NCBI GenBank assembly: GCA_965243755.1
Contig: CBDEVW010000001.1
Span: 372,001-436,000 of the forward strand
DNA: 64,000 bases
Origin: JANSWY01 sp965243755
GTDB taxonomy: Bacteria; Bacteroidota; Bacteroidia; Cytophagales; Cyclobacteriaceae
Reading direction: 5' to 3'
How positions within the stretch are numbered: position 1 is the first letter of the stretch; each line of letters begins with the position of its first letter. The translations under genes were made by a program, and so were the position numbers. Shown here one piece after another: positions 31,677-40,735 of the stretch. The notes beneath the pieces are model-generated. The model was given only the letters and a program-made list of their open reading frames with translations. It did no database searches and was not told where the DNA came from.

Positions 31677-32675
31677 TTAGACGATCGTTTTACCCACTGC
31701 CTGCGCTACCGGCTGCAATGATTGGTGCATGGCGCGAAACTCTTCAAAATTCAGTTGCTGGGCAGCATCCGATTTTGCCTGCTCAGGTGTGGGGTGGGTT
31801 TCGATGAGTAGTCCTTCAATACCCATGGCCACAGCAGCCCTTGTTAGGTCTGGCACACCATAACGGAAGCCCATCGCGTGACTGGGGTCCACCACAACAG
31901 GGAGATTTGTTTTTTCCTTCAGGAAGGCCACTCCACAGAGGTCCAGTGTAAACCTGGTGTTATTTTCGAATGTCCTGATCCCTCTTTCACACAAAATAAC
32001 CTGTTCATTCCCCCTGGACATGATGAATTCGGCAGCCTGAACAAATTCCTGGAGTGTGGTACCAAAACCTCTTTTTAGCAAAACTGGTTTATTGGCTTCA
32101 CCACTCCTGATCAGGATACTTTGATCGTACATGGCTTTTGCCCCGATCTGTACAACATCTGCATGTTCTATTACAGCATCCACATGAGAGGAGTCTTTTA
32201 CTTCCGTAATGATATTGAGTCCATATTTTTTTCTGACTTCCACCAACATTTCCAGCCCCTCCATTCCAAGTCCCTGAAAGGTATAGGGGGAAGTTCTGGG
32301 TTTGAAGCAGCCGGCTCTTAATGTTTTGACATTAAGCTCCTTCAGAAGGTTGGCACACTGCTCAATTTGCTCCCAGCTTTCAATGGAACACGGGCCAGTG
32401 ATCATCATGGTATTATTGTGACGACCGCCAATTTCCACATCCCCGATCTTAATTTCTCGCAATTCAGATTGATATGACTTGCTGGCCAATTGGATATCAG
32501 TATCCAGCACAAAATACGCTTCACACTGTCCGTTGATGTTTTGTGGCAGCTCTTTGAGTTTTGACGAAGTGACCAAAACATATGATTGATCTTTCTTAAA
32601 AATGAGTGCCTGATTTTCCCTTGCCAGTTCCTGTGCTTCTGCTTCTCCTACCGTGCGCTTTAAATGAATGATCAT
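31677..32675 (-). CDS. aroF: 3-deoxy-7-phosphoheptulonate synthase (DAHP synthase, type I beta)
   Basis: A 332-residue enzyme that condenses phosphoenolpyruvate and erythrose 4-phosphate at the entry of the shikimate pathway. An N-terminal ferredoxin-like regulatory domain (about 1-70) precedes the TIM barrel. The metal ligand C96 in G-P-C-S-I-E-S, K125, R127-T-S-P and later V-D-P-S-H motifs are those of DAHP/KDOP synthases. The N-terminal domain and R-T-S-P are typical of type I-beta DAHP synthase rather than KdsA. The kdsC-like gene follows with no gap. Confidence 0.88.
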   Translation of the reverse strand: MIIHLKRTVGEAEAQELARENQALIFKKDQSYVLVTSSKLKELPQNINGQCEAYFVLDTDIQLASKSYQSELREIKIGDVEIGGRHNNTMMITGPCSIESWEQIEQCANLLKELNVKTLRAGCFKPRTSPYTFQGLGMEGLEMLVEVRKKYGLNIITEVKDSSHVDAVIEHADVVQIGAKAMYDQSILIRSGEANKPVLLKRGFGTTLQEFVQAAEFIMSRGNEQVILCERGIRTFENNTRFTLDLCGVAFLKEKTNLPVVVDPSHAMGFRYGVPDLTRAAVAMGIEGLLIETHPTPEQAKSDAAQQLNFEEFRAMHQSLQPVAQAVGKTIV

Positions 32676-32781
32676 AATCTTATATCAATTGGATCGATAT
32701 TATTAACCCCTGCATGCCATTCATTGTTAGTTCTGATGCAAACGATTACAAACATCGCAGAGCCCGATCCTTTGTCCCGCG

Positions 32782-32789
32782 CAAAGATA
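32782..32789 (-). promoter_or_regulatory. Possible -7 element for the aroF-kdsC unit
   Basis: The minus strand reads TATCTTTG (exact TAnnTTTG), about 107 bp upstream of the aroF ATG. No matching -33 box. The remainder of 32676-32961 shows no gene. Confidence 0.3.
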
Positions 32790-32961
32790 GATTAAAAAAT
32801 AAAATGGTTACCTGTGCACCTTTGCGCACAGAAGTGTACGATATTGATACAAAATCAAGTTGTAAAATAATGTCAAAGAACTGTTTATCAGACACTTAAT
32901 AAATATGGCACATCGTTTGGCATTACAGCTGGCATAGGTCAAAACTCAAAAGAAAAAAGTT

Positions 32962-33357
32962 ATGAAAACTCAAGCAAATATCATAATCACAAGAATAGCC
33001 AAAGTAGCCATGGTAGCAAGTTTGGTATTATTAGTCGTTTTAGGTGCCAATGCCAATCCATTGTCAAACAATGGTGAAGGAAACAAGGAAAAAAACAAAA
33101 CAGAAATATCCACAGAAGATTCATTGATGATTGAAGAATTACTAATGGACCTTGACGAAATGGATGCTGAATTATTTGAACTGGAGGTTCTACAGGTTGA
33201 TCAGGAGATTGAAGTTTATGATGTCAATGATCAATTGATTTTCTCAGGAAGCAATGAAGAATGGGAAAACATTAGCAACCCTGAGCTCATCACACTCAAA
33301 AGAAAAGCAGACTTTTTATTTGAATCAGGCAACACGGAAGTATATAAGGTGTTCTAA
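32962..33357 (+). CDS. Small acidic secreted protein, family not recognised
   Basis: A 131-residue protein with a long N-terminal basic region and hydrophobic signal (about 12-32, A-N-A-N end). The mature part begins with a K/N/E-rich linker and contains a strongly acidic helix (E-E-L-L-M-D-L-D-E-M-D-A-E-L-F-E-L-E) followed by a short beta-rich tail. I do not recognise a family. It stands alone, closed by hairpins at 33371 and 33431. Similar short exported proteins are common in Cytophagales and often annotated as hypothetical. Confidence 0.7.
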   Translation: MKTQANIIITRIAKVAMVASLVLLVVLGANANPLSNNGEGNKEKNKTEISTEDSLMIEELLMDLDEMDAELFELEVLQVDQEIEVYDVNDQLIFSGSNEEWENISNPELITLKRKADFLFESGNTEVYKVF

Positions 33358-33370
33358 TCCTGCAAAAAGC

Positions 33371-33397
33371 ATTGGGAGTCTCTACTCAGCTCCCAAT
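33371..33397 (+). terminator. Hairpin after the acidic secreted protein gene
   Basis: ATTGGGAG (33371-33378) pairs perfectly with CTCCCAAT (33390-33397); no good T tract follows. Confidence 0.5.
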
Positions 33398-33430
33398 TAT
33401 TAAAACTCAAATACTTTACAACAACTCGAA

Positions 33431-33462
33431 AAAGAAACTCGCTACAGGGTTTCTTTTTTTTT
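33431..33462 (+). terminator. Rho-independent terminator before the HTTM gene
   Basis: AAAGAAAC (33431-33438) pairs with GTTTCTTT (33449-33456) and is followed by further Ts. It overlaps the -33 region of the next gene. Confidence 0.7.
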
Positions 33463-33472
33463 GCCTTCCACC

Positions 33473-33480
33473 TATTTTTG
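33473..33480 (+). promoter_or_regulatory. -7 element close to the HTTM gene start
   Basis: TATTTTTG (exact TAnnTTTG) ends 6 bp before the ATG at 33487. TTTC at 33450-33453 stands at a 19-bp spacing and may serve as a -33 box. The transcript would have a leader of only a few bases at most. Confidence 0.45.
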
Positions 33481-33486
33481 GTGGCT

Positions 33487-34845
33487 ATGAGAACCCTCTC
33501 AAAATACTTTTCATCCAATTGGCTGTTTACTGAAGTCGACAATAGCCCACTCATTATATTCCGAGTTTTTTTTGGATTCCTGATTGCAGCTGAGGCATAT
33601 GGGGCCATAATGACGGGATGGGTTCGCAGGGTCATGATAGAACCGGAATTTACCTTTTCATTCATAGGATTTGAATGGCTGCAGCCACTTCCCGGCAATG
33701 GCATGTATTATTATTTTGCCGTAATGGGTACCATGGGAATCCTGGTGATGTTGGGATTGTACTATCGCTTCGCAGCAACGGCCTACTTCATTATGTGGAC
33801 AGGAGTGTACCTGATGCAAAAGTCGGCCTATAATAACCACTATTACCTGCTGGTATTACTCACAGCCATCATGGCCATCATGCCTGCACACCGAAGGTTC
33901 TCTCTGGACGTGAAGCTTGGAAGGGTGATCAGGAAAGATACCTGTCCTCGTATCTGTCAGAAGTTCTTTGTATTCCAGGTGGGGCTGGTGTATACGTTTG
34001 CTTCTATCAATAAAATGTATCCTGACTGGTTCAATGCCATTCCCATAAAAATCTGGTTTCATGCCAAACGCGACTACTGGCTAATCGGTCCGCTGTTGAA
34101 TGAGCGTTGGTTTCAATATGTTATTTCCTGGGGAGGTATTTTCTATGATGGACTGATCACACCGATTCTGCTAAACAGAAGAACCAGAACCATTGGGCTT
34201 GTCCTCACATTAATATTCAATCTGTTTAATTCTGTAGTTTTTCAGATTGGTATATTTCCATATCTGATGATTGCATTCCTGGTGTTCTTTTACCCGCCAG
34301 AGCAAATCTCAAATTTCTTCTTCAGGAAACGAATTCCGGCTAAAGAGCAGGTATTCAAAGGCAAATTAATTGTAAAACGGTTCTGGTATTACGCCTTCTT
34401 CACCTATGTTGTGATACAAATTGCATTACCATTGCGGCACTGGTTTTTTTACGGAGATGTTCATTGGTCGGAAGAGGGTCATCGCATGGCCTGGCAAATG
34501 ATGCTGCGAACAAAAAGTGGCTATGGCAAATTCATCATCAAAAACAACGATACAGGGGAGACCGAAAAAGTATTTCCACGAAGAAAGTTAAGCCGGAAAC
34601 AAGCCAATAAAGTATTCACACAAGCAGATTTTATGTGGCAGTATGCCAGAAGATTAGAAAAGGAATATGCTGATAAAGGCTGGACCAATGTATCCATTTA
34701 TTACGACGGCTTTACCAAACTAAACGGCGGCACAAGAACCCGTATGGTAGACAAGGACCTTGACCTGCTCAGTGTGAAATGGGACCGGTTCAAAAAATCT
34801 GACTGGATCACCCCTTTTCCGCTACCCAGAGAAGATAAAAAATGA
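33487..34845 (+). CDS. HTTM domain membrane protein (vitamin K-dependent carboxylase-like)
   Basis: A 452-residue integral membrane protein. The first about 310 residues hold several transmembrane helices with the HTTM (horizontally transferred transmembrane) pattern: F-R-V-F-F-G near the N-terminus, Y-N-N-H-Y-Y-L in a loop, and Y-T-F-A-S-I-N-K. The C-terminal part (about 330-452) is soluble and beta-like. Relatives include vitamin K-dependent gamma-carboxylase, but bacterial members usually have no proven substrate. ATG 33487 is preferred to a TTG at 33478. The stop overlaps the ltaE start by 4 bases (ATGA). Confidence 0.8.
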   Translation: MRTLSKYFSSNWLFTEVDNSPLIIFRVFFGFLIAAEAYGAIMTGWVRRVMIEPEFTFSFIGFEWLQPLPGNGMYYYFAVMGTMGILVMLGLYYRFAATAYFIMWTGVYLMQKSAYNNHYYLLVLLTAIMAIMPAHRRFSLDVKLGRVIRKDTCPRICQKFFVFQVGLVYTFASINKMYPDWFNAIPIKIWFHAKRDYWLIGPLLNERWFQYVISWGGIFYDGLITPILLNRRTRTIGLVLTLIFNLFNSVVFQIGIFPYLMIAFLVFFYPPEQISNFFFRKRIPAKEQVFKGKLIVKRFWYYAFFTYVVIQIALPLRHWFFYGDVHWSEEGHRMAWQMMLRTKSGYGKFIIKNNDTGETEKVFPRRKLSRKQANKVFTQADFMWQYARRLEKEYADKGWTNVSIYYDGFTKLNGGTRTRMVDKDLDLLSVKWDRFKKSDWITPFPLPREDKK

Positions 34846-35861
34846 TAGACCTAAGAAGTGATACAGTAACCAGACCCACCCCGGCGATGTTGGAAGCCAT
34901 GTTTAGTGCTCAGGTGGGTGATGATGTTTTTGATGAGGACCCTACTGTAAAAGCCCTGGAAGAAAAGGTGGCAAAGATGTTTGGAATGGAAGCGGCACTC
35001 TACTGCCCCTCCGGCACTATGACCAATCAAATAGCACTTCGTATCAATACCGAGCCTCAGGATGAAGTAATCTGTGACAAACGTTCACATATATACTTGT
35101 ACGAAGGAGGTGGTCTTGCTTATAATTCAATGGTTTCTGCAAGATTGCTGGATGGAAAACGTGGTATCCTGCAACCTGAACAAATTGCAGAAAACATCAA
35201 CCCTGACGACATCCATTTTCCAAAAACTTCATTGGTTTCCCTCGAGAACACTATGAATAAAGGTGGTGGTTGTTATTATTCTCTATTTCAGATATCGAAG
35301 ATCAGTGAAGTATGTCAGGCTCATCACCTAAGAATGCACCTGGATGGTGCCCGGGTTTTCAATGCCCTGGAAGAGACACAGGAAAAAGCCAGTGCTTACG
35401 GAGAGCATTTCAATACCATATCGGTTTGTTTCAGCAAAGGACTTGGCGCACCGGTAGGCAGTGCGCTATTGGGGAGTGCTGAGGACATTAGAAAAGCCAA
35501 AAGGATCAGAAAGGTATTTGGAGGTGGCATGCGACAGGCAGGATATCTGGCTGCAGCCTGTATTTATGCACTGGATCATCACGTCTCGCGATTGTCTGAA
35601 GATCACCGGAGAGCCAGGTTATTAGCCGAAGAGCTATCGAAGCTGAGCATCGTCGATTCGATCATGCCTGTAGACACCAATATTGTCATTGCGACTTTAA
35701 ACCCTAAGTTTAAAGCTGCCAATGTGCTGGGAAAAATGAAAGAAAATGGCTTGCTGGCAGTGGGTTTTGGAGGTCAGGATATCAGGTTTGTTACCCATCT
35801 GGACTTCACCGATGATCACCTCAACCAGGCAGCAGATCTCCTTAAAAAAATAACTTTCTGA
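34842..35861 (+). CDS. ltaE: Low-specificity L-threonine aldolase
   Basis: A 339-residue PLP enzyme that cleaves L-threonine or L-allo-threonine to glycine and acetaldehyde. The PLP lysine is K199 in S-K-G-L-G-A-P-V-G-S; H83 (stacking on the cofactor) and the D168-G-A-R motif are in place. The start overlaps the HTTM gene stop by 4 bases, so the two are translationally coupled. Its 3' end overlaps the convergent EamA gene by 20 bp. Confidence 0.92.
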   Translation: MIDLRSDTVTRPTPAMLEAMFSAQVGDDVFDEDPTVKALEEKVAKMFGMEAALYCPSGTMTNQIALRINTEPQDEVICDKRSHIYLYEGGGLAYNSMVSARLLDGKRGILQPEQIAENINPDDIHFPKTSLVSLENTMNKGGGCYYSLFQISKISEVCQAHHLRMHLDGARVFNALEETQEKASAYGEHFNTISVCFSKGLGAPVGSALLGSAEDIRKAKRIRKVFGGGMRQAGYLAAACIYALDHHVSRLSEDHRRARLLAEELSKLSIVDSIMPVDTNIVIATLNPKFKAANVLGKMKENGLLAVGFGGQDIRFVTHLDFTDDHLNQAADLLKKITF

Positions 35862-36747
35862 TTCTCTGATAATTATTGACAAGGTAAACCCCAGAGAATA
35901 TCAATACAGCAGCAATTATCTGCTTCATTTCCAATATTTCCTCAAAAAAAAGAATAGCAATGGTCGTTGCAAAAACAGGTTGCAGATAAATGTAAATTCC
36001 CACTACAGACGGAGACACATGGCCTAACGTCATGGCATTGAGCCAATAAACCAGGACAGTGCTGAAAATGATGACATAACCAATGCTCATCCATACTTCT
36101 GTGGCAAATGTATTTATCTCCACCTGGTCCATTTCCAACATCCCAAAAGGAATAACCATGAATGTACCAAAGGTGAAAATCCATTTGACAATCGTTAATG
36201 GATGATACTTCACCATCAGTGGTTTAGCAATGACCAGGTATAAACTATAGGAAGTGGCATTGGCAAAAATGCACAGGTCACCCAGAAAAGTCTGATTACT
36301 AAAATTAAGCTCCTGAGAATAGATTAGCAGCACAGCTCCCGACAGGCCCACTAATAAGCCTGCACCGCGAACTACTCCAATTTTTTCCTTTAAAATGATC
36401 AGCGCGAGAATCATGACCAATACCGGAGAGGAGGTCATAATAATGGAAGCATTGATGGTGGTCGTCAAACTCAGACCTTTGAAAAAGAGCAATTGATTCA
36501 TGGCTACCCCAAAAGCAGCGCATTTGATCAATAAGTAAAAATCTTTCTTTTCTTTAATTTTTTCTCTTACCAGAAATGAATGCAATCCCCAAAGCAATAT
36601 TGTAGCGACGGATACTCTGATGGCTATAAATGCAAATGGTGGAATGTATCCATTCAATACTATTTTGGCAATGTTGTAGTTAGCTCCATAAATGAGTCCT
36701 ACAAGCGTTAAAGCCAGGTGAATTGTCCAGTTGTTTTGCTGCTTCAA
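35842..36747 (-). CDS. EamA/DMT family transporter
   Basis: A 301-residue inner-membrane protein with about ten transmembrane helices arranged as two EamA repeats (residues 8-140 and 155-295), including the G-A-N-Y-N-I-A-K and P-V-L-V-M-I-L-A-L-I-I-L-K-E-K segments. Members export metabolites or amino acids. The substrate is unknown; being convergent with threonine aldolase hints at amino acids but is weak evidence. The first codon is TTG at 36745-36747: a TAA lies six codons upstream and no ATG is near enough to keep the first helix. Its last 20 bp overlap ltaE. Confidence 0.83.
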   Translation of the reverse strand: MKQQNNWTIHLALTLVGLIYGANYNIAKIVLNGYIPPFAFIAIRVSVATILLWGLHSFLVREKIKEKKDFYLLIKCAAFGVAMNQLLFFKGLSLTTTINASIIMTSSPVLVMILALIILKEKIGVVRGAGLLVGLSGAVLLIYSQELNFSNQTFLGDLCIFANATSYSLYLVIAKPLMVKYHPLTIVKWIFTFGTFMVIPFGMLEMDQVEINTFATEVWMSIGYVIIFSTVLVYWLNAMTLGHVSPSVVGIYIYLQPVFATTIAILFFEEILEMKQIIAAVLIFSGVYLVNNYQRIRKLFF

Positions 36748-36824
36748 ATCAGGTATTGAAAATTATGTCCCCGAATATCAACCAAATTCCACCAGTTTCA
36801 AAAGTGACTGAACAATTTGTCAAT

Positions 36825-36832
36825 TATATTTG
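36825..36832 (+). promoter_or_regulatory. -7 element for rarA
   Basis: TATATTTG (exact TAnnTTTG) lies 17 bp before the rarA ATG. No -33 TTTG at the right distance. Confidence 0.4.
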
Positions 36833-36849
36833 AATTCATATTCAATTCG

Positions 36850-38115
36850 ATGTTTCAGAATACACTTCCATTAGCCGAAAGAATGCGCCCGGTCACGCTG
36901 GATGATCTCATTGGGCAAGACCACCTGGTTGGGAAAGATGGCGTACTCCGCAGGGCAATCAAAAACGGTCAAATCCCATCAATGATCCTTTGGGGACCTC
37001 CTGGTGTTGGTAAAACTACCATTGCCAATATCATTGCCAATGAAGTAAAACTCCCGTTCCATACCCTGAGTGCTGTAAGTGCCGGCGTGAAAGAAGTAAG
37101 AGAAGTCATTGCCAGGGTACGTCCGGGACAGAAGTCTATATTATTTATTGATGAAATCCACAGGTTCAATAAAAGTCAGCAGGATGCATTGCTGGGGGCT
37201 GTGGAGAAAGGCACTATCACATTGATTGGCGCTACCACCGAAAACCCCAGTTTCGAAGTAAATGCTGCATTGTTGAGCAGGTGCCAGGTTTACACGCTCA
37301 AGCACCTGGAGCGGTCGCATTTGGAAGACTTGCTGGAAAAAGCTTTAAAGACAGATGAGAAACTTAGCAGCAAAGCTGTAGCAATCAAAGAGTCCACCGC
37401 ATTGCTCAATCTTTCCGGTGGCGATGCAAGAAAGCTTCTCAACTTATTTGAGTTGGTAACTGATTCACTGGGTGATGAGGTAGTGATCCAGGACCAGGTG
37501 GTCATGGATGTGGCTCAGCAAAAAACGGTCATCTATGATAAATCTGGTGAAATGCATTATGATGTAATCAGTGCATTCATCAAGTCAATCAGGGGAAGTG
37601 ATCCTAATGCAGCAGTGTACTACCTGGCAAGAATGATTGAAGGTGGTGAAGATGTCAAGTTCATTGCACGAAGACTGGTAATCCTGGCCTCTGAGGACAT
37701 TGGCAATGCCAACCCAACCGCATTGGTCATCGCTACCAATACATTCCAGGCCGTCAACATGATTGGATACCCGGAAGCAGAAATTATTTTATCTCAGTGC
37801 GTCACTTACCTGGCAACCTCGCCAAAGAGTAATGCCAGTTATATGGCCATCAAAAAAGCTAAATCTTTGGTCAGGGAAACTGGAGATTTACAGGTCCCTA
37901 TGGCCATCAGGAATGCCCCTACTAAGTTGATGAAGGACCTGGATTATGGCAAAGGTTACCAATATGCCCACGACTATCCCGGAAACTTTGTGCCATTTGA
38001 GTTTATGCCCAAAGAAATCAGTGGGAAAAAACTTTATGACCCAGGGCAAAATGCTCGTGAAGATGAAATGAGAAAGAGACTAAAAGCCATGTGGCAAGAA
38101 AAATATGGATATTAA
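36850..38115 (+). CDS. rarA: Replication-associated recombination protein A (RarA/MgsA, AAA+ ATPase)
   Basis: A 421-residue AAA+ ATPase of the clamp-loader clade that acts at stalled replication forks. The Walker A loop G-P-P-G-V-G-K-T-T is at residues 49-57, Walker B L-F-I-D-E-I-H-R near 105-112, then sensor I (G-A-T-T-E-N-P) and the C-terminal tetramerisation domain. I start at ATG 36850 (M-F-Q-N-T-L-P-L-A-E-R-M-R-P); an upstream TTG at 36817 lies before the -7 element and is rejected. The next gene starts 11 bp inside the 3' end. Confidence 0.93.
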   Translation: MFQNTLPLAERMRPVTLDDLIGQDHLVGKDGVLRRAIKNGQIPSMILWGPPGVGKTTIANIIANEVKLPFHTLSAVSAGVKEVREVIARVRPGQKSILFIDEIHRFNKSQQDALLGAVEKGTITLIGATTENPSFEVNAALLSRCQVYTLKHLERSHLEDLLEKALKTDEKLSSKAVAIKESTALLNLSGGDARKLLNLFELVTDSLGDEVVIQDQVVMDVAQQKTVIYDKSGEMHYDVISAFIKSIRGSDPNAAVYYLARMIEGGEDVKFIARRLVILASEDIGNANPTALVIATNTFQAVNMIGYPEAEIILSQCVTYLATSPKSNASYMAIKKAKSLVRETGDLQVPMAIRNAPTKLMKDLDYGKGYQYAHDYPGNFVPFEFMPKEISGKKLYDPGQNAREDEMRKRLKAMWQEKYGY

Positions 38116-38662
38116 GGGTATTCCAAAGCAATCGGCACTCTTAATCATTGACATGCAAAAAGGTGGGTTCAAACCAACTGAACCAAAATATAACACCGAG
38201 CAGGTCATTGAAACCATCAATCAGGTGGCTGGAATATTTAGAAAAAATAACTCGCCAGTGATTTTCATTCAACACGATGGAAGTAGTGGGAATGCATTCG
38301 TCCCGGGTACTCACGACTGGGAAATAATTGATGAGCTTATCCAATCCGCGAAGGACATCATCATTTCAAAAACTGCCAACAGCGCATTTTATAATTCATC
38401 ATTGCACCAGACATTGCAGCAATTAAATTGTCAAAACCTATTCATTACCGGCTGGGCTACTGATTTTTGTGTCGATTCAACCATCCGTGATGGCCTCAAT
38501 CATGAGTACAATGCTTATGTCATCGCCGAAGGACACACGTGCAGTGATCGTCAGGACATATCTGCAGAAGCAGTCGTCAGGCATTTTAACTGGCTGTGGA
38601 GTAACCTCATTCCTACTAATGGTGGCAATGTTACCGTTGTAAGCAAAAAAGTAGTGTTGTAA
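38105..38662 (+). CDS. Isochorismatase-family cysteine hydrolase
   Basis: A 185-residue hydrolase with the catalytic triad D16 (L-I-I-D-M-Q), K89 (S-K-T) and C122 (A-T-D-F-C-V-D-S-T). The family includes nicotinamidase, isochorismatase and other amidases. Metal-binding residues of nicotinamidases (D-x-H-x-x-H) are not evident, so this is more likely a general amidase; the substrate is unknown. Its ATG lies 11 bp inside the end of rarA, pointing to coexpression. Confidence 0.85.
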   Translation: MDIKGIPKQSALLIIDMQKGGFKPTEPKYNTEQVIETINQVAGIFRKNNSPVIFIQHDGSSGNAFVPGTHDWEIIDELIQSAKDIIISKTANSAFYNSSLHQTLQQLNCQNLFITGWATDFCVDSTIRDGLNHEYNAYVIAEGHTCSDRQDISAEAVVRHFNWLWSNLIPTNGGNVTVVSKKVVL

Positions 38663-38822
38663 GCATACAATTTGACCCTTAATCGTAGCATTTGCGTAGA
38701 ATTTAATGTAAATTATAGGTAACCAATAAAATGCTTATTGGGGAGGTCGGCAACACAAATTACTTCTTCTATCAAGTCTGCCATTCCTCTGTTTTTGATT
38801 TTATAACCAAATTCTGATCGCA

Positions 38823-40118
38823 ATGGATGTGCTAAACATGACGGACAGGCTAATTCTATTGACCGAGCGATTGAATGAGAGTCAGCAAATGGCCAATATC
38901 GGCAGTTGGGACTGGGATATTCTCAAGGACCATGTGTGGTGGTCTGACCAAACCTACAGGATTTTTGGAATCCCTATTGGTTCTGAGAAAATCAAATATG
39001 AGACCTTTTTCAGGATGGTCCACCCGGAAGAACAACCCATGGTAAGTAAACATATCAAAAAGGCTTTCACTGACAGAGAACCTTATAACCTGGATTCACG
39101 GATCATATTAAAAGACGGCACAGAGAAAATATTGAACATCCAGGGTCAAGTACTATTCAAAGATGACCTGGCCTATAGGATGCATGGCACAGCTCAGGAC
39201 ATCACTTATCGCAAGGAGATAGAGAATGAATTAAAAAAACATCGTGACTTTCTGGAAGAAACCATCATCGAAAGGACCGCCGAACTTACAAAGTCCCGGG
39301 AATATGCCTTTGAGATGCTGGAAAAATTACAAAAGACTCAACGACAACTCATACACTCCGAAAAAATGTCTTCCATTGGTCAACTGGCCGCTGGAATTGC
39401 CCATGAACTAAATAATCCTATCAATTTCATCAATGCAAATGCGGTGGCCCTTAAGAAGGACATTCACGATATTGTCAGCCTGTTGGATCTCTACCGATCA
39501 TATGTCAACAGAGGGGAAGGTTCTTTGGAACAAATCCAATCTCTGGAAAAGGAGATTGACCTGGAATACATGGATAAACATATTGTACAAAGTTCTGTTG
39601 ATATACAAACAGGGGTAAACCGTGCTGCTCAAATCATCAAAAGCCTGAAAAACCTCTCATTTGCAGAAGAAGCTGAATTTGAGTTTCACCATATGGATGG
39701 CATAGTGGTAAGAGCGGTCACCAATGCTACCAACTCGTTTGAAAGAGCGCTTAATGTCCTCATAGAATCTGACGCTGACCTTCCGCCCATCAGGTGTATC
39801 GGTGAACAAATAGAAAAAGCACTTACAAACATCATCGTTAATGCCATTGAAGCCGTTGAAGATGATGGTGTTATAAAAATCCATACTCACAGAGGAAATC
39901 AATGGGTATATGTGGAGGTATCTGACAATGGCAAAGGAATAGCACATGCCCATATGGGTAAGATATTTGAGCCCTTCTTTACCACAAAGGATGTCGGGCA
40001 GGGAACAGGACTGGGATTATCGATCAGTCATGGAATCATAGAGAAACACGGTGGGAAAATCACAGCAAACTCCGAGATCAATAAAGGCGCGAAGTTTACG
40101 GTGATGTTGCCGTTGTGA
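38823..40118 (+). CDS. Cytoplasmic PAS-domain histidine kinase
   Basis: A 431-residue soluble kinase. A PAS domain of the PAS_3 type (residues 20-135, N-I-G-S-W-D-W-D and the W-W-S-D region) is joined by a coiled coil to a HisKA domain with H194 in G-I-A-H-E-L-N-N-P, and then a HATPase with D-N-G-K-G-I and G-T-G-L-G-L-S motifs. No transmembrane segment, so it senses something in the cytoplasm. A single-domain receiver follows 64 bp downstream and is the obvious partner. Confidence 0.88.
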   Translation: MDVLNMTDRLILLTERLNESQQMANIGSWDWDILKDHVWWSDQTYRIFGIPIGSEKIKYETFFRMVHPEEQPMVSKHIKKAFTDREPYNLDSRIILKDGTEKILNIQGQVLFKDDLAYRMHGTAQDITYRKEIENELKKHRDFLEETIIERTAELTKSREYAFEMLEKLQKTQRQLIHSEKMSSIGQLAAGIAHELNNPINFINANAVALKKDIHDIVSLLDLYRSYVNRGEGSLEQIQSLEKEIDLEYMDKHIVQSSVDIQTGVNRAAQIIKSLKNLSFAEEAEFEFHHMDGIVVRAVTNATNSFERALNVLIESDADLPPIRCIGEQIEKALTNIIVNAIEAVEDDGVIKIHTHRGNQWVYVEVSDNGKGIAHAHMGKIFEPFFTTKDVGQGTGLGLSISHGIIEKHGGKITANSEINKGAKFTVMLPL

Positions 40119-40182
40119 AAAAAATAAAACAATTACACATGCCAGCCTATTAATTAACTAATTACGCAAATTTCAATCAGTT

Positions 40183-40575
40183 ATGAAAAATTCCATTCTT
40201 TACGTAGATGACGAAATAGAGAATCTACGAAGCTTTTATGCTGTATTTCGCAGAACTTATCAGGTAACCACATCATCAGATCCAATTGAGGCACTGGAAC
40301 TGATCAAAAATGAAACTTTCCATTTAATTATCTCCGATCAGAAAATGCCTGGAATGACGGGTGTTGAATTCCTTACAGAGGTACATCGACAACTGGGACA
40401 AGACGCTCCGAAGATGATTATACTATCGGGTTATGCCAAAAACAGTGTTATCAGCAATGCATTTGACTCCATTGGTTTGTTTGCTTTTGTATCAAAACCA
40501 TGGAACGAGGGTGAATTGCAAGCAAAAATAGCTGAAGGTATTGACCTCACTTTAGGAAAAATAACCACCCATTAA
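40183..40575 (+). CDS. Single-domain response regulator
   Basis: A 130-residue protein consisting of a receiver domain only. The acidic pair D9-D10, the phosphoacceptor D52 (I-I-S-D-Q-K-M-P), the S/T of L-S-G-Y and K of S-K-P-W are present. The sequence resembles receivers joined to HD-GYP or cyclase outputs (RpfG-like), but here no output domain follows, so it works by protein contact or as a phosphate shuttle. It lies downstream of the PAS kinase. Confidence 0.88.
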   Translation: MKNSILYVDDEIENLRSFYAVFRRTYQVTTSSDPIEALELIKNETFHLIISDQKMPGMTGVEFLTEVHRQLGQDAPKMIILSGYAKNSVISNAFDSIGLFAFVSKPWNEGELQAKIAEGIDLTLGKITTH

Positions 40576-40663
40576 GACCAGCTTCAGATCAGGCAATTAA
40601 TTAATGTCCCAGGACTGGTTGTCATACAATTTGTAGCCTGAACCAAAACACAAAACATCTGAA

Positions 40664-40696
40664 CCGGTCAGCAAAGTATAGTGCTGCCGGCTTTTT
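40664..40696 (+). terminator. Rho-independent terminator after the receiver gene
   Basis: CCGG-T-CAGCA (40664-40673) pairs with TGCTG-CCGG (40682-40690) with one bulged T, followed by CTTTTT. Confidence 0.7.
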
Positions 40697-40735
40697 CAAC
40701 TTTACATTATCAATAACATTAAAAAAACAGTAAAG

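Noticed and set aside
31677..32675. KdsA (Kdo-8-phosphate synthase) for the enzyme before kdsC
   Set aside because: It has an N-terminal ferredoxin-like domain and R-T-S-P motif of type I-beta DAHP synthases, which KdsA lacks.
36817..36849. An upstream TTG start for rarA
   Set aside because: It lies before the -7 element and would add 11 residues not found in the family; ATG 36850 fits the conserved N-terminus.
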